Shown: positions 23,085 through 34,272 of the stretch, one piece after another
Layout of the letters: the number at the start of each line of letters is the position of its first letter
Position numbering within the stretch: position 1 is the stretch's first letter
NCBI GenBank assembly: GCA_019155205.2
Contig: JAHNZQ020000172.1
Span: 357,195 to 421,194 of the forward strand
Reading direction: 5' to 3'
DNA from: Gracilaria vermiculophylla
Lineage: Eukaryota; Rhodophyta; Florideophyceae; Gracilariales; Gracilariaceae
DNA: 64,000 bases
The notes under the pieces: model-generated
Told to the model about the DNA's origin: nothing
What the model saw: the letters and a program-made list of their open reading frames with translations, nothing else
The model's database searches: none
Program-made: the position numbers and the translations under genes

Positions 23085-23887
23085 CATGTGCGTTTCATAT
23101 TCATATCACCCCTAAAAAACGCACCAAAGAAGGACTGTAGTGCGCCTTTTGCATAACATAAAAGTAAAAATCGTTTCATAATCATAACACTACATCAATA
23201 ATATCCATTATTATGGCTCGAGAATCGCCTCTTTTGCGCTCCGAACAGCTTTCAATCGTACAACTAAAAGCTGATAGAGAATCCTATGCTGAAATTCGCC
23301 GACGATTTAAATGTCATCCGGTCACAATTACCCGTTTCCTTAAAAATCAAGCAACCTGTGGAACGAAATAATATACAGGGCGTGAACACCTTCTGAGTCC
23401 TACAAACAAACGTAGCAAAAAAAGGGAAGTGTGTCGAGGAAAAGTTTCATGTAATAAAAATGTAAATCATTTAAGCCTCAGTGTTTCTAAATCAACAGTT
23501 TGACGTAAAATCAATAAAATAATTTTTTTCAAGTATAAAATAATGAGATAAACATTCTTTCTAGAAGATTATCATAAGCAAAAAAACAGTATGTTTTTAT
23601 GCAAACATGACACACTGGACAAATCAACGGGGGACAGTTATTGTATTGGACGAGAAAAAATTCAAGATGGATGGTCCAGATTGTTTATGAGTTTTTTTGG
23701 CATAATCTAAGAAAAGGATCGCTTTGAATATTGGACAAGAAACTATGGGGGCGGTTCTGTAATGGTATGAGCTGGCATATCAAAATACGTAAAAAAACAT
23801 GTATTGCATTTATTGACAGAAATATAGACTCTGCATAATATAGAAAAGTTGTTTTTACCAATTAGCTATCTTACGGATATTTTGAAC
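23085..23887 (+). pseudogene. Tc1-like element, 5' part (level 2 of the nest)
   Basis: The terminus near 23085-23110 and a second internal CGTTTCATAATCATAACAC motif are followed by an ATG at 23213. The N-terminal frame reads MARESPLLRSEQLSIVQLKA then a helix-turn-helix (EIRRRFKCHPVTITRFLK), matching the layout of other copies here. Stops follow. Further on, VIVLDEK-like and GGGSVMV motifs mark the first part of the catalytic domain. The element is interrupted at 23887 by the gypsy retrotransposon and resumes at 33797. The two parts together give about 1.28 kb, the same as the complete copy at 32270-33544. Confidence 0.75.
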
Positions 23888-24414
23888 TGTAAGATAGTGT
23901 CCTAAAAGCGGGGCGAGCCAGAGCGGTCAAGTGACACGGTGAGCGTCTGGACAAGTATCCAGCGTCCGAATGGACGGAAGCACCAAGCGGTCGAAGGGAG
24001 AGTGGACTGTTGATGTCGCCAAACGCGTGTAGGTAAGCGCGGATGGGCACGAACAGCCTGTGAAACCTATGCAATTGTGCGGATGGTCTACAGCAGTTCT
24101 GACTTAGCGAGGAAGACGTCTGAAAAAGGGTGGTGCCGTTTACTGACTAGGGTGCCGGCGGGGCCGAGATACAATCAAGTATCTGGCACCCACGCTACAG
24201 TACGATCGGTGCCCTTCCTACAAGGACTAAAACCTAGTACAGGATCTACAAACTACAGTGCCAAACTACACACGTGGCATACCCGCACGTTCTGGTTCAG
24301 CGCGAGGCTGCCGTGTCCAACGTGGCACCGTGCCGTGGTCGCACACGTCCCGTGTGGTCAAAACCTCACCAGCCATCCGGTCACGTCCGTCTCGGGCTTG
24401 CCTACTATACGACA
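23888..24414 (-). repeat. 3' LTR of gypsy element 1
   Basis: 527 bp, TG...CA ended (plus strand TGTAAGATAG...ACTATACGACA). Flanked on the left by TGAAC. Matches the 5' LTR at 31985-33791 once the nested element there is removed. Confidence 0.85.
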
Positions 24415-24427
24415 GACCCCCCTTCTC
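24415..24427 (-). other. Polypurine tract of gypsy element 1
   Basis: GAGAAGGGGGGTC on the minus strand directly against the 3' LTR, the position expected for the plus-strand primer in reverse transcription. This placement also fixes the LTR edge. Confidence 0.75.
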
Positions 24428-24699
24428 AGGTTGCGCTCCGTCACCGGAGCGCACGGGTGCGACGCTTCGCGTCGCGTCCGAGTCCGCTTGGAGGAGCACC
24501 CACGCACGCGAGCGCGCGCTGCCCTTTCGCGTACAATAAATGAACTTGCCCGGTCAGGGAACGACGCATCCGATCCGGTCGGAGCCCGAGCCGGCCATGC
24601 GCGGCCATTGTGGTCGTGCCGAAATTCGTTTAATTGCGCTTCCCAACAGTGGATGTGTCCGTACGGTAGCGCGCGGTTACTGCGAGCGGCGCGAAGTGA

Positions 24700-25245
24700 A
24701 TGTGCCCTCAAGGGTGGGGGAAGACTGTGTCAGTTTTCCCCGCGCCCCTTTGGGTCAACTGCGTGCTAAACGGTCATCGCCAGCGAGCGCGTACGCTCAC
24801 AACATTTGATGGACGCCTCTGGTCCCCCTGTCCATTCGGTCTCCACGAGCTTGCCCAAGAGGGCGGGGCGAAGCCATGTCAAATTTCTTTCAGCCCGTGC
24901 GGTTGAACAAACCTTATGCGGTCCATTCGAAGTGCCGGAACGGCACGGCTCGAGTCCGCATCGGTTGCGTGCACGTCTACAAAGGCAGAAGCGTCCGTTT
25001 CAGTCATGCGCAGAGCAAACTGCCCTTCAGGGCGGGGAAAGACAATGTCAGTTCTCCCCCAGCCCGTTTGGTTTGGCAATTCACGCACGGTCCGTCACGG
25101 TCTTAATCCACGTCGGAAGGGGTCTGCTTTTGGTCCTCCGTTATCCGTATGGTCGTCAGCGTCCCTTACGGTCGCGTGCGAAGTGTGTTTCCCTTCAGGG
25201 CGGGGGGAAACTATGTAAGTTCCCCCTCAGCCTGTTCGGCTCACA
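24700..25245. repeat. Four degenerate tandem repeats with hairpins
   Basis: A motif of the form CCTTCAGGGCGGGGAAAGAC followed after about 15 bases by CCCCCAGCCCGTTTGG recurs at about 24704, 24852, 25022 and 25191, spacing 148-170 bp. Within each, GGGCGGGG can pair with CCCC-AGCCC. They lie in the gypsy 3' region between the extra reading frame and the polypurine tract. Confidence 0.6.
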
Positions 25246-25248
25246 GTG

Positions 25249-25600
25249 TGTAACGAACCCAGCCATATACCTTAGCGATTCAAGCGAGTCGCGCTTCAAA
25301 CTACAAGCCTTGTCCCTGCACGTCGCAACGCGGCGCTTTAGAACATTGCAGTTTGTCACCACGACGCTTGGTTCAAGCCACTGCGCAACAGTGCGTCGTG
25401 TGGTTCAAGCACTTCAAGCGCGCATCGCATAGTTCAAGCGCACGACGACATAGCACCGTGCGCTACGAACGTACAAGTAGATAAAGTAGAAGGTAAGACG
25501 CTTAACGTCTAGTTTTCAGAATCACTATAAAACCCAGCCAGATTCACCCTGGAGAAGAGCGTGGGCCTGGCCAGACTTCTTCCAACTCTCCTGTGTTACA
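25249..25600. repeat. Solo LTR of another retrotransposon family, inserted in gypsy element 1
   Basis: 352 bp with inverted ends TGTAAC/GTTACA, flanked by a perfect 5-bp duplication CAGTG (25244-25248 and 25601-25605). A relative sits at 55482-55772. Shared blocks include TTCAAGCGC-GACGACATAGC and CTCTCCTGTGTTACA. A solo LTR with intact duplication implies recombination between two LTRs after insertion. Confidence 0.85.
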
Positions 25601-25605
25601 CAGTG

Positions 25606-26920
25606 CATAAACGATCCTCGACGGACTATTCCGAGCAAAGAGAAAATCCGAATCAGTCGTATGCCATGCCGTACGGTCACTTGGGCTACGTATGGGTCTA
25701 CGAGTAGCGTTGCCGAGCAACCCATGGCGGCTACTGCGGGCTCCATACGGTTGCAGACCAGTTCCCTGTCTGTTGCGGACGCGAGGGCGTGTTCTCCAAA
25801 GCGGTCGGCAACGTAGTCTTTGATGTCCATGTGGGTCCTATCGCCGCGCATGGCAGATGGTAGCGATGCAAAAACCATGCGGACCTTACGTTTCATTGAA
25901 CCATTACAGTGTCTCACACGACAAACAAGGCAAAGCCTTTCTGGACAGCGCGTCATGAGCCCATCCGCAAATAATCGTATGGGTAAAAGTTCTACTCCGA
26001 GCGGTTCGTCAGCATCCCCAGTTCCGTCAACGGTCGTAAAAGGGCTCATAATGCGTCTTTAATCGACCAGAAGGATGTGTCATGTAGAACAGAGAGCAGA
26101 GGAAGAGGTCCACCACCATGCGTACAATGCGCGGTCTGCGTGCACAGTAGATACGGGCGCTTTCTGTGCACGTGATGCGCGACTGCATCCCAAAAATTTC
26201 GGAAATTGGCAGTGCCGGTGGCACAACCTAGAGCCATGTGTGCGCGAGCCATTCGATATCCGATTCGGTTGCCCGTATTGCCTGTAGCGAGCGCGCAATG
26301 CAAGTCAAAAAATCCCAAGTTACTTGACCGAGCAAGGAGTCAAAATCAAGCATCTTGAGCCCTCAAAGCGCCACCGTTCCGGAGATATCGGCCAAACACT
26401 GAATCGGCGTTTTTGATACCGTACGGACAGGCAATTTCCGCCCGCGAGTTTTCTTTTTTTGATTCGCCTTGCGGGTAACCTCTGCCCATGCGGTTGCGCG
26501 CGCTGCGCATACGCCCACAGAGGCTATGCAACAGACGTCCGCGCCGGTTTGCATGCACCGCTGGCCTGCGCACAGTACCGCGCCGTGCAGGAAAGCATTG
26601 GTGGCCTCACGGCGCGCGACCTGAACGTTCGGTGAAGTCATCGATGCAGCTCTATCCCGTTCGGTTTGCTTTCCGGACAGCGTGCGACGACCGTCAGGAT
26701 CTCCTGCCGCCCAGTACTGTACATATTAGTACACAGTAGCAGCGCAAAGTACGACGAAGGAATCCCGCAAGTCAAGTTCGCCAGCGGGAGTGAGAGACCA
26801 ATCGCACATGCGGGTAGAGTACATACTTTTTTGGTAGAGCGCGCTACTATCGAAAAAGAAACGCAAGATATCAAGTTGGAAAAGAAGAAATCCATTGACG
26901 TACGAAGGTGATGGATACAA
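25606..26920 (-). pseudogene. Unassigned extra reading frame between pol and 3' LTR of gypsy element 1
   Basis: On the minus strand, downstream of the chromodomain, protein-like frames succeed each other with shifts. They are 26895-26638, 26641-26363 (begins TSPNVQVARREATNAFLHGA), 26318-26046, and 26049 down to the solo LTR. The last one runs 145 codons before entering the LTR, so the insertion truncated it. Several cysteines occur (VCCIASVGVC). I recognise no domain. It may be an additional gene of the element, as some gypsy elements carry, or 3' non-coding sequence open by chance. Because no single frame is intact, the original product cannot be deduced. Confidence 0.35.
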
Positions 26921-27005
26921 TGAGAGTTTGAGATGGTCCCAACGAATTAAATCAGTTCCTACCCCCTCCCGAAAGTGGTGCAGATCCCGTATGGTGTCTG
27001 CGACG

Positions 27006-30000
27006 CTAGCAGCGGGCAATAAAGTGTTGCAGGATATGATGAGGCGGTTTTAACCTGTTCACTAGGGGTGAGTATCCGTACCATGGTACGTGATAAATAA
27101 GTCCGTTATCGGTCTGGGCGTGGCCGACAATTCTGTCAACCACATATGGAACCGTTCCGGACGGTGGTTGTGCGGTGTCTTGGGGGACCACATCGTCCGC
27201 GTAGGGTCCTTCGGGATCGGACGTGACTTCATCGCGCGTACGTGTGGTGGTGACCGGAGTGGCCATGGGCCGAGCGGACGGTGCTTTCGTAACACGGTCG
27301 ATACTGATCGTGTTATAAATACCGTTCTCGTCGATCGTGAGGGTAGTGTTCGTCGCGGAAATAACCTTGAACGGGCCCATCGTCTTCGGTAGAAGCTTCC
27401 GACACGTACGTTCCTGGTCGGTTAAGTCCGCGTTGGTAGACTTGTAATCCGGTTAGTCAACAAACACTTGGTCGCCCACAGCGAAGCTCGGCTTGTACCG
27501 TACGGTCTTGTCGAAATCGGCTTTGTAGCGCTGTTGTGCTCTAGTCAACTTAGTCCAAGCAGTCTGTAGCGTAGCCTTGAGCAGGCTTAGCGTGTAGCGC
27601 TTGAGCAGGGCCGCTGTGGGTTGCGTCGGCAAGGCCGGATCCAGAGCGGAACTGGGTTCGTCCAACAGTACGCTTAGTGGAGTACGCGGGAGGGCAACGT
27701 CGAACGGCGCAGTATCAAGGGACTTGTGGACCTGAAGGTTGTACCCGTAGTTCAACAGCAGCACATATGCGTGCCATGTCCGTTGGTGATCCGTGACGTA
27801 ATGACGTAAGCGTTTCACTAGGGTTTTGTTGAAGCGTTTCATTAGGGTTTTGTTGAAGCGTTCCACCTGCCCGTTCGTCTGGGGATGATGCGCCGTATTG
27901 AGTACATGCTCGGTGCCCAATACGAAACAGACTGTTTAAATGAACTTATACGTAAAGTTCGATCCGTTATCGGTCAGTCGCATATTAAAAATTTCGTACG
28001 GATAAACCCAACGTTCAAGAAACGTCTTAGCGACGACTGAGGCCGCCTTTGACCGCAATGGTATACTACGCGTTAGTTTGCTAAACGACATGGTCATTAC
28101 TAATATAAATTGGTATCCGCCGAGAGACTTGGGGAGGGGGCCCACAATGTCCATGGCGATGAATTCCAGCGGACCGGCGGCGGGGATTAGCTTCAGCAGC
28201 TTCCGCGATCGGAAGGGTGTCCCTTGGGTCTCTTTGCACGAATGGCAATCCTGCACGTTCTGGAATACATCATTAGCGATCTGTGGCCAGTAGAAGTCCC
28301 TACATAGGGTCTGATACATCCGAGTGGATCCCGGATGACCGACAAAAGGCGGATAGTGAACGAGATACAGAACGCGGGCCTCTAAAGACGCTGGAACGAC
28401 CTTCCGGAGTGCGCCATCGATACGTGAGCGTTGAACAATGATACGATGACGGTCCACATCAAAATGTGTGACACCGTTCGCATTATCATTCCGTACAGAC
28501 TGGCAGACCGGATCCCACGCATGTTCGCGGATAAAGCCCTCTCTGGTAATCGGCACCACATCGGTCTGTACAGCCATTGCCAGTAAGTTCGGATGTTCGG
28601 GGTCGGTCTGTTTCGATGACGACCAATCTACGCAGATATTGGAGTGCTTGCTACCGTCCATCAGGATATCTGTGAGCATATGTCCGTCGTCCGTACAATC
28701 TTCCAGCAGGAAGGAAGGCGCCTAATCGTCTAGTGGGGTATTGCCTTCACCGTCCGTACGGATGCGTGAAAGCGCGTTGGCCGCTTGATGTTTAACGCCC
28801 GGCCAGTGTACTACGTCAAAGTCGTACTCCATGAGGTGCAGCCGCCAACGTGCTAATCTACCTGAAGCGTCCCCCAGGTTCAGTATCCACCTCAAGGAGT
28901 GGTGATCCATCTGGACTGTAAGCGTATCACCTTCTAGGTACGGTCGGATGTGCAGGATAGCCCACACAACCGGAAGGTATTCCCGTTCGGTCGTAGAGTA
29001 TTCCCGTTTGGGCTTGGAGAGCGAGTGGCTCCAGTATCCGATCGGGAGCAAATCTCCGTCCGGCTGTTTCTGTAGCAGAGTACAGCCTACCTAACGGCCG
29101 CAGGCGTCTGTATCTAATAGGTACGGATGTTCATGACGGGGAATGGCCAAGATTGGCGGACGAATGAGGCGTTGACAGAGCTCGTCGAAGGCCTTCTATT
29201 CCATATGGGTCAACGTTTCGAACTTTGTTGGCTGCCACTTTCCTAACTTTTTGTTGAAGGGACCAGCGATTCGCGAAAAGCTCTTCACTAATCTTCGAAA
29301 CACGTTACAGAGTCCGAGAAAGGAACGGATCTCCGTCTGGTTGGTTGGCGGTCTAACCTGCTTAATAGCGTCCTGCGTCCTCGTGGAGACGTGAAGTTTG
29401 CCCGCTCGGATCACGTGGCCGAAATAGTCCTTAGTGCCTCTAAAGAAGAAGCACTTGTCCAACTGGAGCGTAACACCAGCCGTGCGGAGCTTGATCAAAA
29501 TAGTCTGTACGTGCTCGTAGTATTCCTCGACCGTTCGGGAATAGATGATCACGTCATCGAGATATATCAGAGCGTACTGTCATTTAACCGGTGAAAGAAT
29601 TATGTATATTGCTCTCTGGAACGTGGCCGGTGCGTTCATGAGTCCGAATGGCATCCGAACGTACCGATAGGGGCCCATATGTGACGTGAACGTGGCGTTG
29701 TCCCTGTGGGCCTCGTTCAGTCTGGTTTGCCAGTAGCCACTGTTGGCGTCCATTGTGGAAAAGAATTGTTAATCTCCGAAGGAGTCTATGCACTCGTCCA
29801 TTCTGGGAAGTGGATAAGTGTCTCTTACGGTCGCAGCGTTCAGACGACTGGAGTCTACACAGAACCATAGGCTGCCGTTCTTCTTGACGGCGAATACGAC
29901 CGGACTGGCCCACTCTGCCGAAGACGGTTCAATGACGCCTGAGGCGCGTTGCCTTGTCACTTCCTTACGTTCTAATTCGCGTCGCGCAGGTCTGGCATGG

Positions 30001-30536
30001 TAAGGCATCTGGAATATCGTCTTCTTGCCTGGTTCTAGCTGAATGCGGTGTTTAGCTCCCGGTATCTTACCCAAATGGCCGTCCCACATGTTCTGAAACG
30101 GTCTTAGTAGCTCAATAACTTTAGACCATTCGGACGCGTACTCAGAACGTATCTGAATTTCGTCTGGCCAGGCTTCCTTCGCTTCCCCTTTCGTGTCGCC
30201 GCTGTCCGTTCGGTCAATCTCAGAAGATATGTTAGACTTTTGTCCCCATTCCTCAGAGTCGATGCTGTGCAGCGGACACTCCGGGGTGATGACCGCAATG
30301 GGGGAGGGCAAACCAAGTCCGATAACGGTATCCTTATGCAACCGAACAGTCTGATTGAAAACGTTGGCTACGCGGACGAAAAAGAAAACGTCCGAACGGA
30401 GATCCATATTGCCATTAGCAAGGATCGTGAGTGCAAGTGCGGATCCCGTCCGGTGGTGGGGCTGAAGGAAAACCAGGCAAAACGTTTTGGTGGAAACCAA
30501 TACGTTCGTTTCGAGGTTGGGTGCCCTGGCGGGCAA
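27006..30536 (-). pseudogene. pol: pol of gypsy element 1 (RT, RNase H, integrase, chromodomain)
   Basis: One reading frame from 30536 to 27006 interrupted only by in-frame stops (near 29769, 29580, 29196, 29090, 28722, 27936, 27453). Reverse transcriptase blocks include WASPVVFAVKKNGSLWFCVD and the catalytic YLDD at 29553-29564. RNase H (29051-28722) carries REYSTTEREYLPVVWAI. Integrase has the HHCC zinc motif (H108, H115, C145, C148 of the 28679 segment), catalytic Asp at 28149-28151 and 27969-27971, and Glu in NGQVERF at 27861-27863. A chromodomain-like end (YVVDRIVGH, IYHVPWYGYSP) occupies about 27140-27006 and would direct insertion to modified chromatin. All key catalytic residues are still present; only nonsense changes disable the protein. 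Confidence 0.9.
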
Positions 30537-31940
30537 TGGGTATCTTATTAGAAGGGGAATTCTGTTCGGTCTCTGCTGTTGGCTGCCGTACTGTCCATGA
30601 TGAAGCGTTTGGTCTGTATGCAGTCAAAATGATAGATACCGGTCGCGAATCCTTGAAGAGGACAGCCCGTTTGGCTTGTAAGATACCCAGAACGTAGTGG
30701 TCTATAAAGAAAGTACCCAAAAGGACGCTATTGAACAGATTTGCGACCACTATAATATGTTTCCTTACGGTCAAGTCTCCGATGCGTACCATTAAAGGTA
30801 GTACGCCGATGACATCCAGACGGTTGCGTGAAGCGCCCGTAATACGAGGCTTGAGGTCCATACGGAGTCTGGGGCGCCACTAAGGTGGCAAATGACGCTC
30901 TTGCATGAGACACGGTCCAGCTCCAGTATCCAGCACGGCCGCTTTAGCGCAGCCTTGTCCGAATGGGAAAAACGCCGTTCAGAGCGGCTCTTTCTTTGCG
31001 GGCTAACTGAAGTGTCATCGCCCAAATCGGTCTGCTGACCGTCATTGGAGGAGTCTGAGTCTTCTGTGTCCGTATCGGGGGATCGTCGCCCTCTCCCACG
31101 GCGACGGATGTTCCGTCTACGGTCTGCGTTTTCCTAATCGGATCGTTGGTGTGACCGACTGCGCCTCTTCTTGCGGTCCCTTCGCTCCTCGGAGGAGTCA
31201 GCAAAACGTCCCCATGGATCCTGTCGGTCGACTGGTGGGAGATACATACCGGACGGTCCGTCATGTGGATCCTTCTTCAATTTCGGTCGGGCGTTCCTAT
31301 CACCGCGATGGGGTGCGTTGTCCACTCGGTCAGTTGATAACTTCTGAGACGGGGTGGGCAGCTGCGCTGCTAGAGTGGCCTTCTGACTGAGATGGCCATA
31401 AAGTCCGAAGTCCGTACGGTCAGTTTTGAGTAGTCGGGAAACTGCGTCATGGAGGATCGGTGGAAAGTCCTCGCGTATCAGCGCAGCGACGCGTTCCTTA
31501 AGGTGGGACCCGACCGCCATGGGAAAGTGCACTTCGATTTCCGTACGGAGGATTTCTAAAGCGTATGGAGCGACATGCGTCGACCATAGGCGGGCATCCA
31601 CCCGTTCGGTCAGATACGCGGAAGCAGACAGGGTATTAGGCCCTCCTCGTCCTTCGCTGTTCTCAGGCAGTCCTGAAACCGGTCGGTCTTGCCCGTGTGG
31701 ATCTCGGGTCCGGCGCGAAGATTTGCGGATAACCCGTTAGGATTTTTCCAAAGCGGACAGATAGGCCGTCGTGCTACTACGGTTGCTACGGTGGCCGGTC
31801 GAAGCGAGGTCGGAAACGGCCTGAGAGGCAACCGAGGCGGACGCGGCAGTGCCTTTTTCGAGTCTTCGCTCGTTCTGCATTTAGTCGGTGTTGGATACCC
31901 TTGCTCAAACCGTGCGTACAGTACCAATGTTCGTTACTAC
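30415..31940 (-). pseudogene. gag: gag and aspartic protease of gypsy element 1
   Basis: The protease part has the active-site motif VLDTGAGPC (DTGA at 30919-30930 on the minus strand) and continues through a VLLGTFFIDHYVLGI block. It is in a different phase from pol, with a frame change near 30540. The gag part (31601-31134 clearest, further pieces to about 31930) is charged and helical. It includes HLKERVAALIREDFPPILHD and a basic C-terminal stretch rich in Arg/Lys/Ser that may bind RNA. I see no intact CCHC zinc knuckle. Stops and shifts near 31620 and 31130-30960 break the frame. Product identity rests on the DTGA motif and position. Confidence 0.7.
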
Positions 31941-31964
31941 GGCTGCATACAGTCTCGAGTCCCA

Positions 31965-31983
31965 CATGTAAGTCGGGAGACCA
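31965..31983 (-). other. Candidate primer-binding site
   Basis: TGGTCTCCCGACTTACATG on the minus strand, one base after the end of the 5' LTR. The TGG start fits a tRNA 3' CCA. The matching tRNA was not identified. Confidence 0.5.
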
Positions 31984-31984
31984 G

Positions 31985-33791
31985 TTTGAGATAGTCTCCT
32001 AGAAGCGGGGCGGGCTGGAGTGGTCAGATGACACGGCGAGTGTCTGGACAAGTATCTAGCCTCCAAATGGAAGGAAGCTCCGAGCGGTCAAAGGAAGAGT
32101 GGACTCTTGATGTCGCCAAACGTGTGCAGGTACGAGCGGATGGGCACGAAAAGCCTGTGAAACCTTAGCGTACGTGCGCATGGTCTACCGCAGGACTGAC
32201 TTAGCGAAGAAGAAGTCGAACAAAGGGTGCTTGCCGTTTACTGACTACGGTGCCGGCGGGTCCAAAATACAGTCTGTTTCAAAATCATAACACGTCGGTG
32301 TCGAAGTACAAAAATTGTGAATTTGGTACAGTATGACTACAAGATCAAGATTTAAAATAAATTCAAGTCCAAAAACCGTTTCAAAATCATAACAACTTTG
32401 TGAAGTTAAAGTCTCGTTTGGCGACTCAGTAACTAGGTTTTTCACCTTTTTGCTCAATAACGAAAACACAGCGTTTGGGCATCAAAGTGATGTAGTCATT
32501 AATTGTTAAAATAGATGTATTGTCCCAGCAATTATTAAAACAGTTTTTCAAATCAAAAACTGCGCTAAGATGCCTTCCGTGGCCATAAACTGTACTTGAT
32601 AAGAACTGTCATCCATTTTTAATGGGATTCACGTCTAAGGAGCGTGCTGGCAAATCCATTACCGTAATACTTATTTCTTGTAGCCAATCTGTCAATACTC
32701 TAGATTTATACATCGGTTAATTATCTCGCTGGAAAACAAAACTTCTTTCATGTACACAATATCTATAAGCTGGCCCGTAGTTGCAAACAACATTTTGATA
32801 GCATGAAACATCTATATGTGTGTGGATAAATGCAAAATCTGCTTTTCCATATTCTGATATGCCAGCCCAGACCATTATAGAACAGCCTCTAGAGTTTCAT
32901 GTCCGGAATGTAGAGCGTTTTTGTCTTAGATCATATCAATAAAATTTATAACAATTTGTAACATCCAAGTTGAATGTTTATTCATCAGAAAAAATAACTG
33001 TATCTCATTGATATGTCTAGTATGTCATGTTTGCATACAAATATCTCGTTTTTTTGCTTATGGCTATGTTCTAATTGGAAATTTTTAATCATTTGTGTAT
33101 ACTTGAACAATTTTTTATTGATTATTTGTCAAAATATTGATTTAGAAACATTGAGGTTAAAGATTTTTGCAATGTTTTTGCATGAAACTATTCTTTGACA
33201 CAGTTTTCGTTTTCTAAATCGTTTATTTGCAGGATTGGAAAGGTTTGAACGCCTTGTAAGTTTTTTTGTTCTACAGGTTGCTGGATTTTCTAGGATACGG
33301 GGAGTTGTGACTGGATATCGTTTTAAAAGTCGGCTCGTTTTGACATATTTTTCTATAAGCGTTTAGTTGTATGATTCCAAGCTGTTTGGAACGAGAAAGA
33401 GGTGAACGTCGATCCATAACGATGGATGTTGATGATGTAGTGTTATGATTATGAAACGGTTTTGACTTATATGTTCTGGAAAAGGCGCACTACAGTACTA
33501 CTTTGGCGCGTTTTTTAGGCGTGATATGATTTTGAAACGCACTGTATAAATAAGTATCTGACACCCACGCTACAGTACGATCGGTGCCCTTACTACAAGG
33601 ACGAAAAACTAATGTACGGTCCACTAACTACAGTGCCAAAATACACATGTGGCAGACCCGTACGTTCCGGTGCAACGCCAGGCTGCGGTGTCACACGTGA
33701 TACCGTGCTGTGGGCGTGCACGTCCAACGCGGTCAAAACCTCACAAGCCATGCGGTCAGGTCCTTATCGGTCTTATGGCTACTATACGACA
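31985..33791 (-). repeat. 5' LTR of gypsy element 1, split by a Tc1-like insertion
   Basis: Parts 31985-32269 and 33547-33791 together give about 530 bp and align with the 3' LTR. Sequence on both sides of the insertion rejoins in register (TATCTG-CACCCACGCTACAG). Followed by the target duplication TGAAC at 33792. Confidence 0.85.
32270..33544 (-). mobile_element. Complete but decayed Tc1-like element in the 5' LTR (level 4)
   Basis: 1275 bp, flanked by TA at 32268-32269 and 33545-33546. The ends are CAGTCTGTTTCAAAATCATA and, reversed, CAGTGCGTTTCAAAATCATA. Second copies of the motif lie about 100 bp in from each end. On the minus strand the transposase begins MDRRSPLSRSKQLGIIQL near 33417 and ends with FQRDN (second catalytic Asp) and LPARSLDVNPIKNG, where the catalytic Glu is Lys. 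Stops and shifts make it a pseudogene. Confidence 0.85.
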
Positions 33792-33796
33792 TGAAC

Positions 33797-34272
33797 ATGG
33801 AAACAGTTCTGGTTTCCAGTAAGATAATGCACCGTTACAGAAATATGAACGGATGTCGGATGGGCTTCAAGAAGCACGCATTATGGTTCTGGATTGGCCA
33901 GCACGCTCACCAGACTTAAACCACATTGCAAATGGATTGGTTTTATTATCAAGAATGATTTATGGCCATGGAAGGCAGTTTAGCACAGTTTCTGATTCGA
34001 AAAAGTGTTATAAGAATTGCTCGAACAACACTTCTATTTCGACAATTAATGGCTACATTAATTCGATATCCAAACGCTGCCCTTGCGTTATTCAGCAAAA
34101 AGTGAAAAAAAGAGGTACTGAGACGCCATAAGACACTTAAATTTGATAGAGCTGTTATGCTTTTGAAACTGTTTTTGGACTTGAATTTTTTTTAAACCTT
34201 GATTTTGTAGTCGTAAACTACCAAAAGCACTTGTATATCGACACGGACGTAAAATGATTTTGAAACAGACTG
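33797..34272 (+). pseudogene. Tc1-like element, 3' part (level 2 of the nest)
   Basis: Continuation of 23085-23887 beyond the gypsy insertion. The frame 33853-34131 contains VLDWPARSPDLNHIANG, the block holding the third catalytic residue of DD34E transposases, here Ala in place of Glu. The preceding second-Asp block (DNAP-type) is frameshifted near 33820. The inverted terminus GATTTTGAAACAGACTG ends at 34272, followed by TA. Confidence 0.8.

Larger units (their letters stand above)
23888..33791 (-). mobile_element. Ty3/gypsy retrotransposon with chromodomain, full-length but decayed
   Basis: Coding strand is minus. Order on that strand: 5' LTR (33791-31985, carrying a nested Tc1), primer-binding site, gag, protease, reverse transcriptase, RNase H, integrase, chromodomain, an extra region of 2.6 kb, polypurine tract, 3' LTR (24414-23888). 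The 5-bp target duplication TGAAC is at 23883-23887 and 33792-33796. The protein order with integrase last and a C-terminal chromodomain places it among chromoviruses (Metaviridae). Stops and frame changes in pol and about 80-85% LTR identity by eye show it is old and inactive. Confidence 0.9.
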
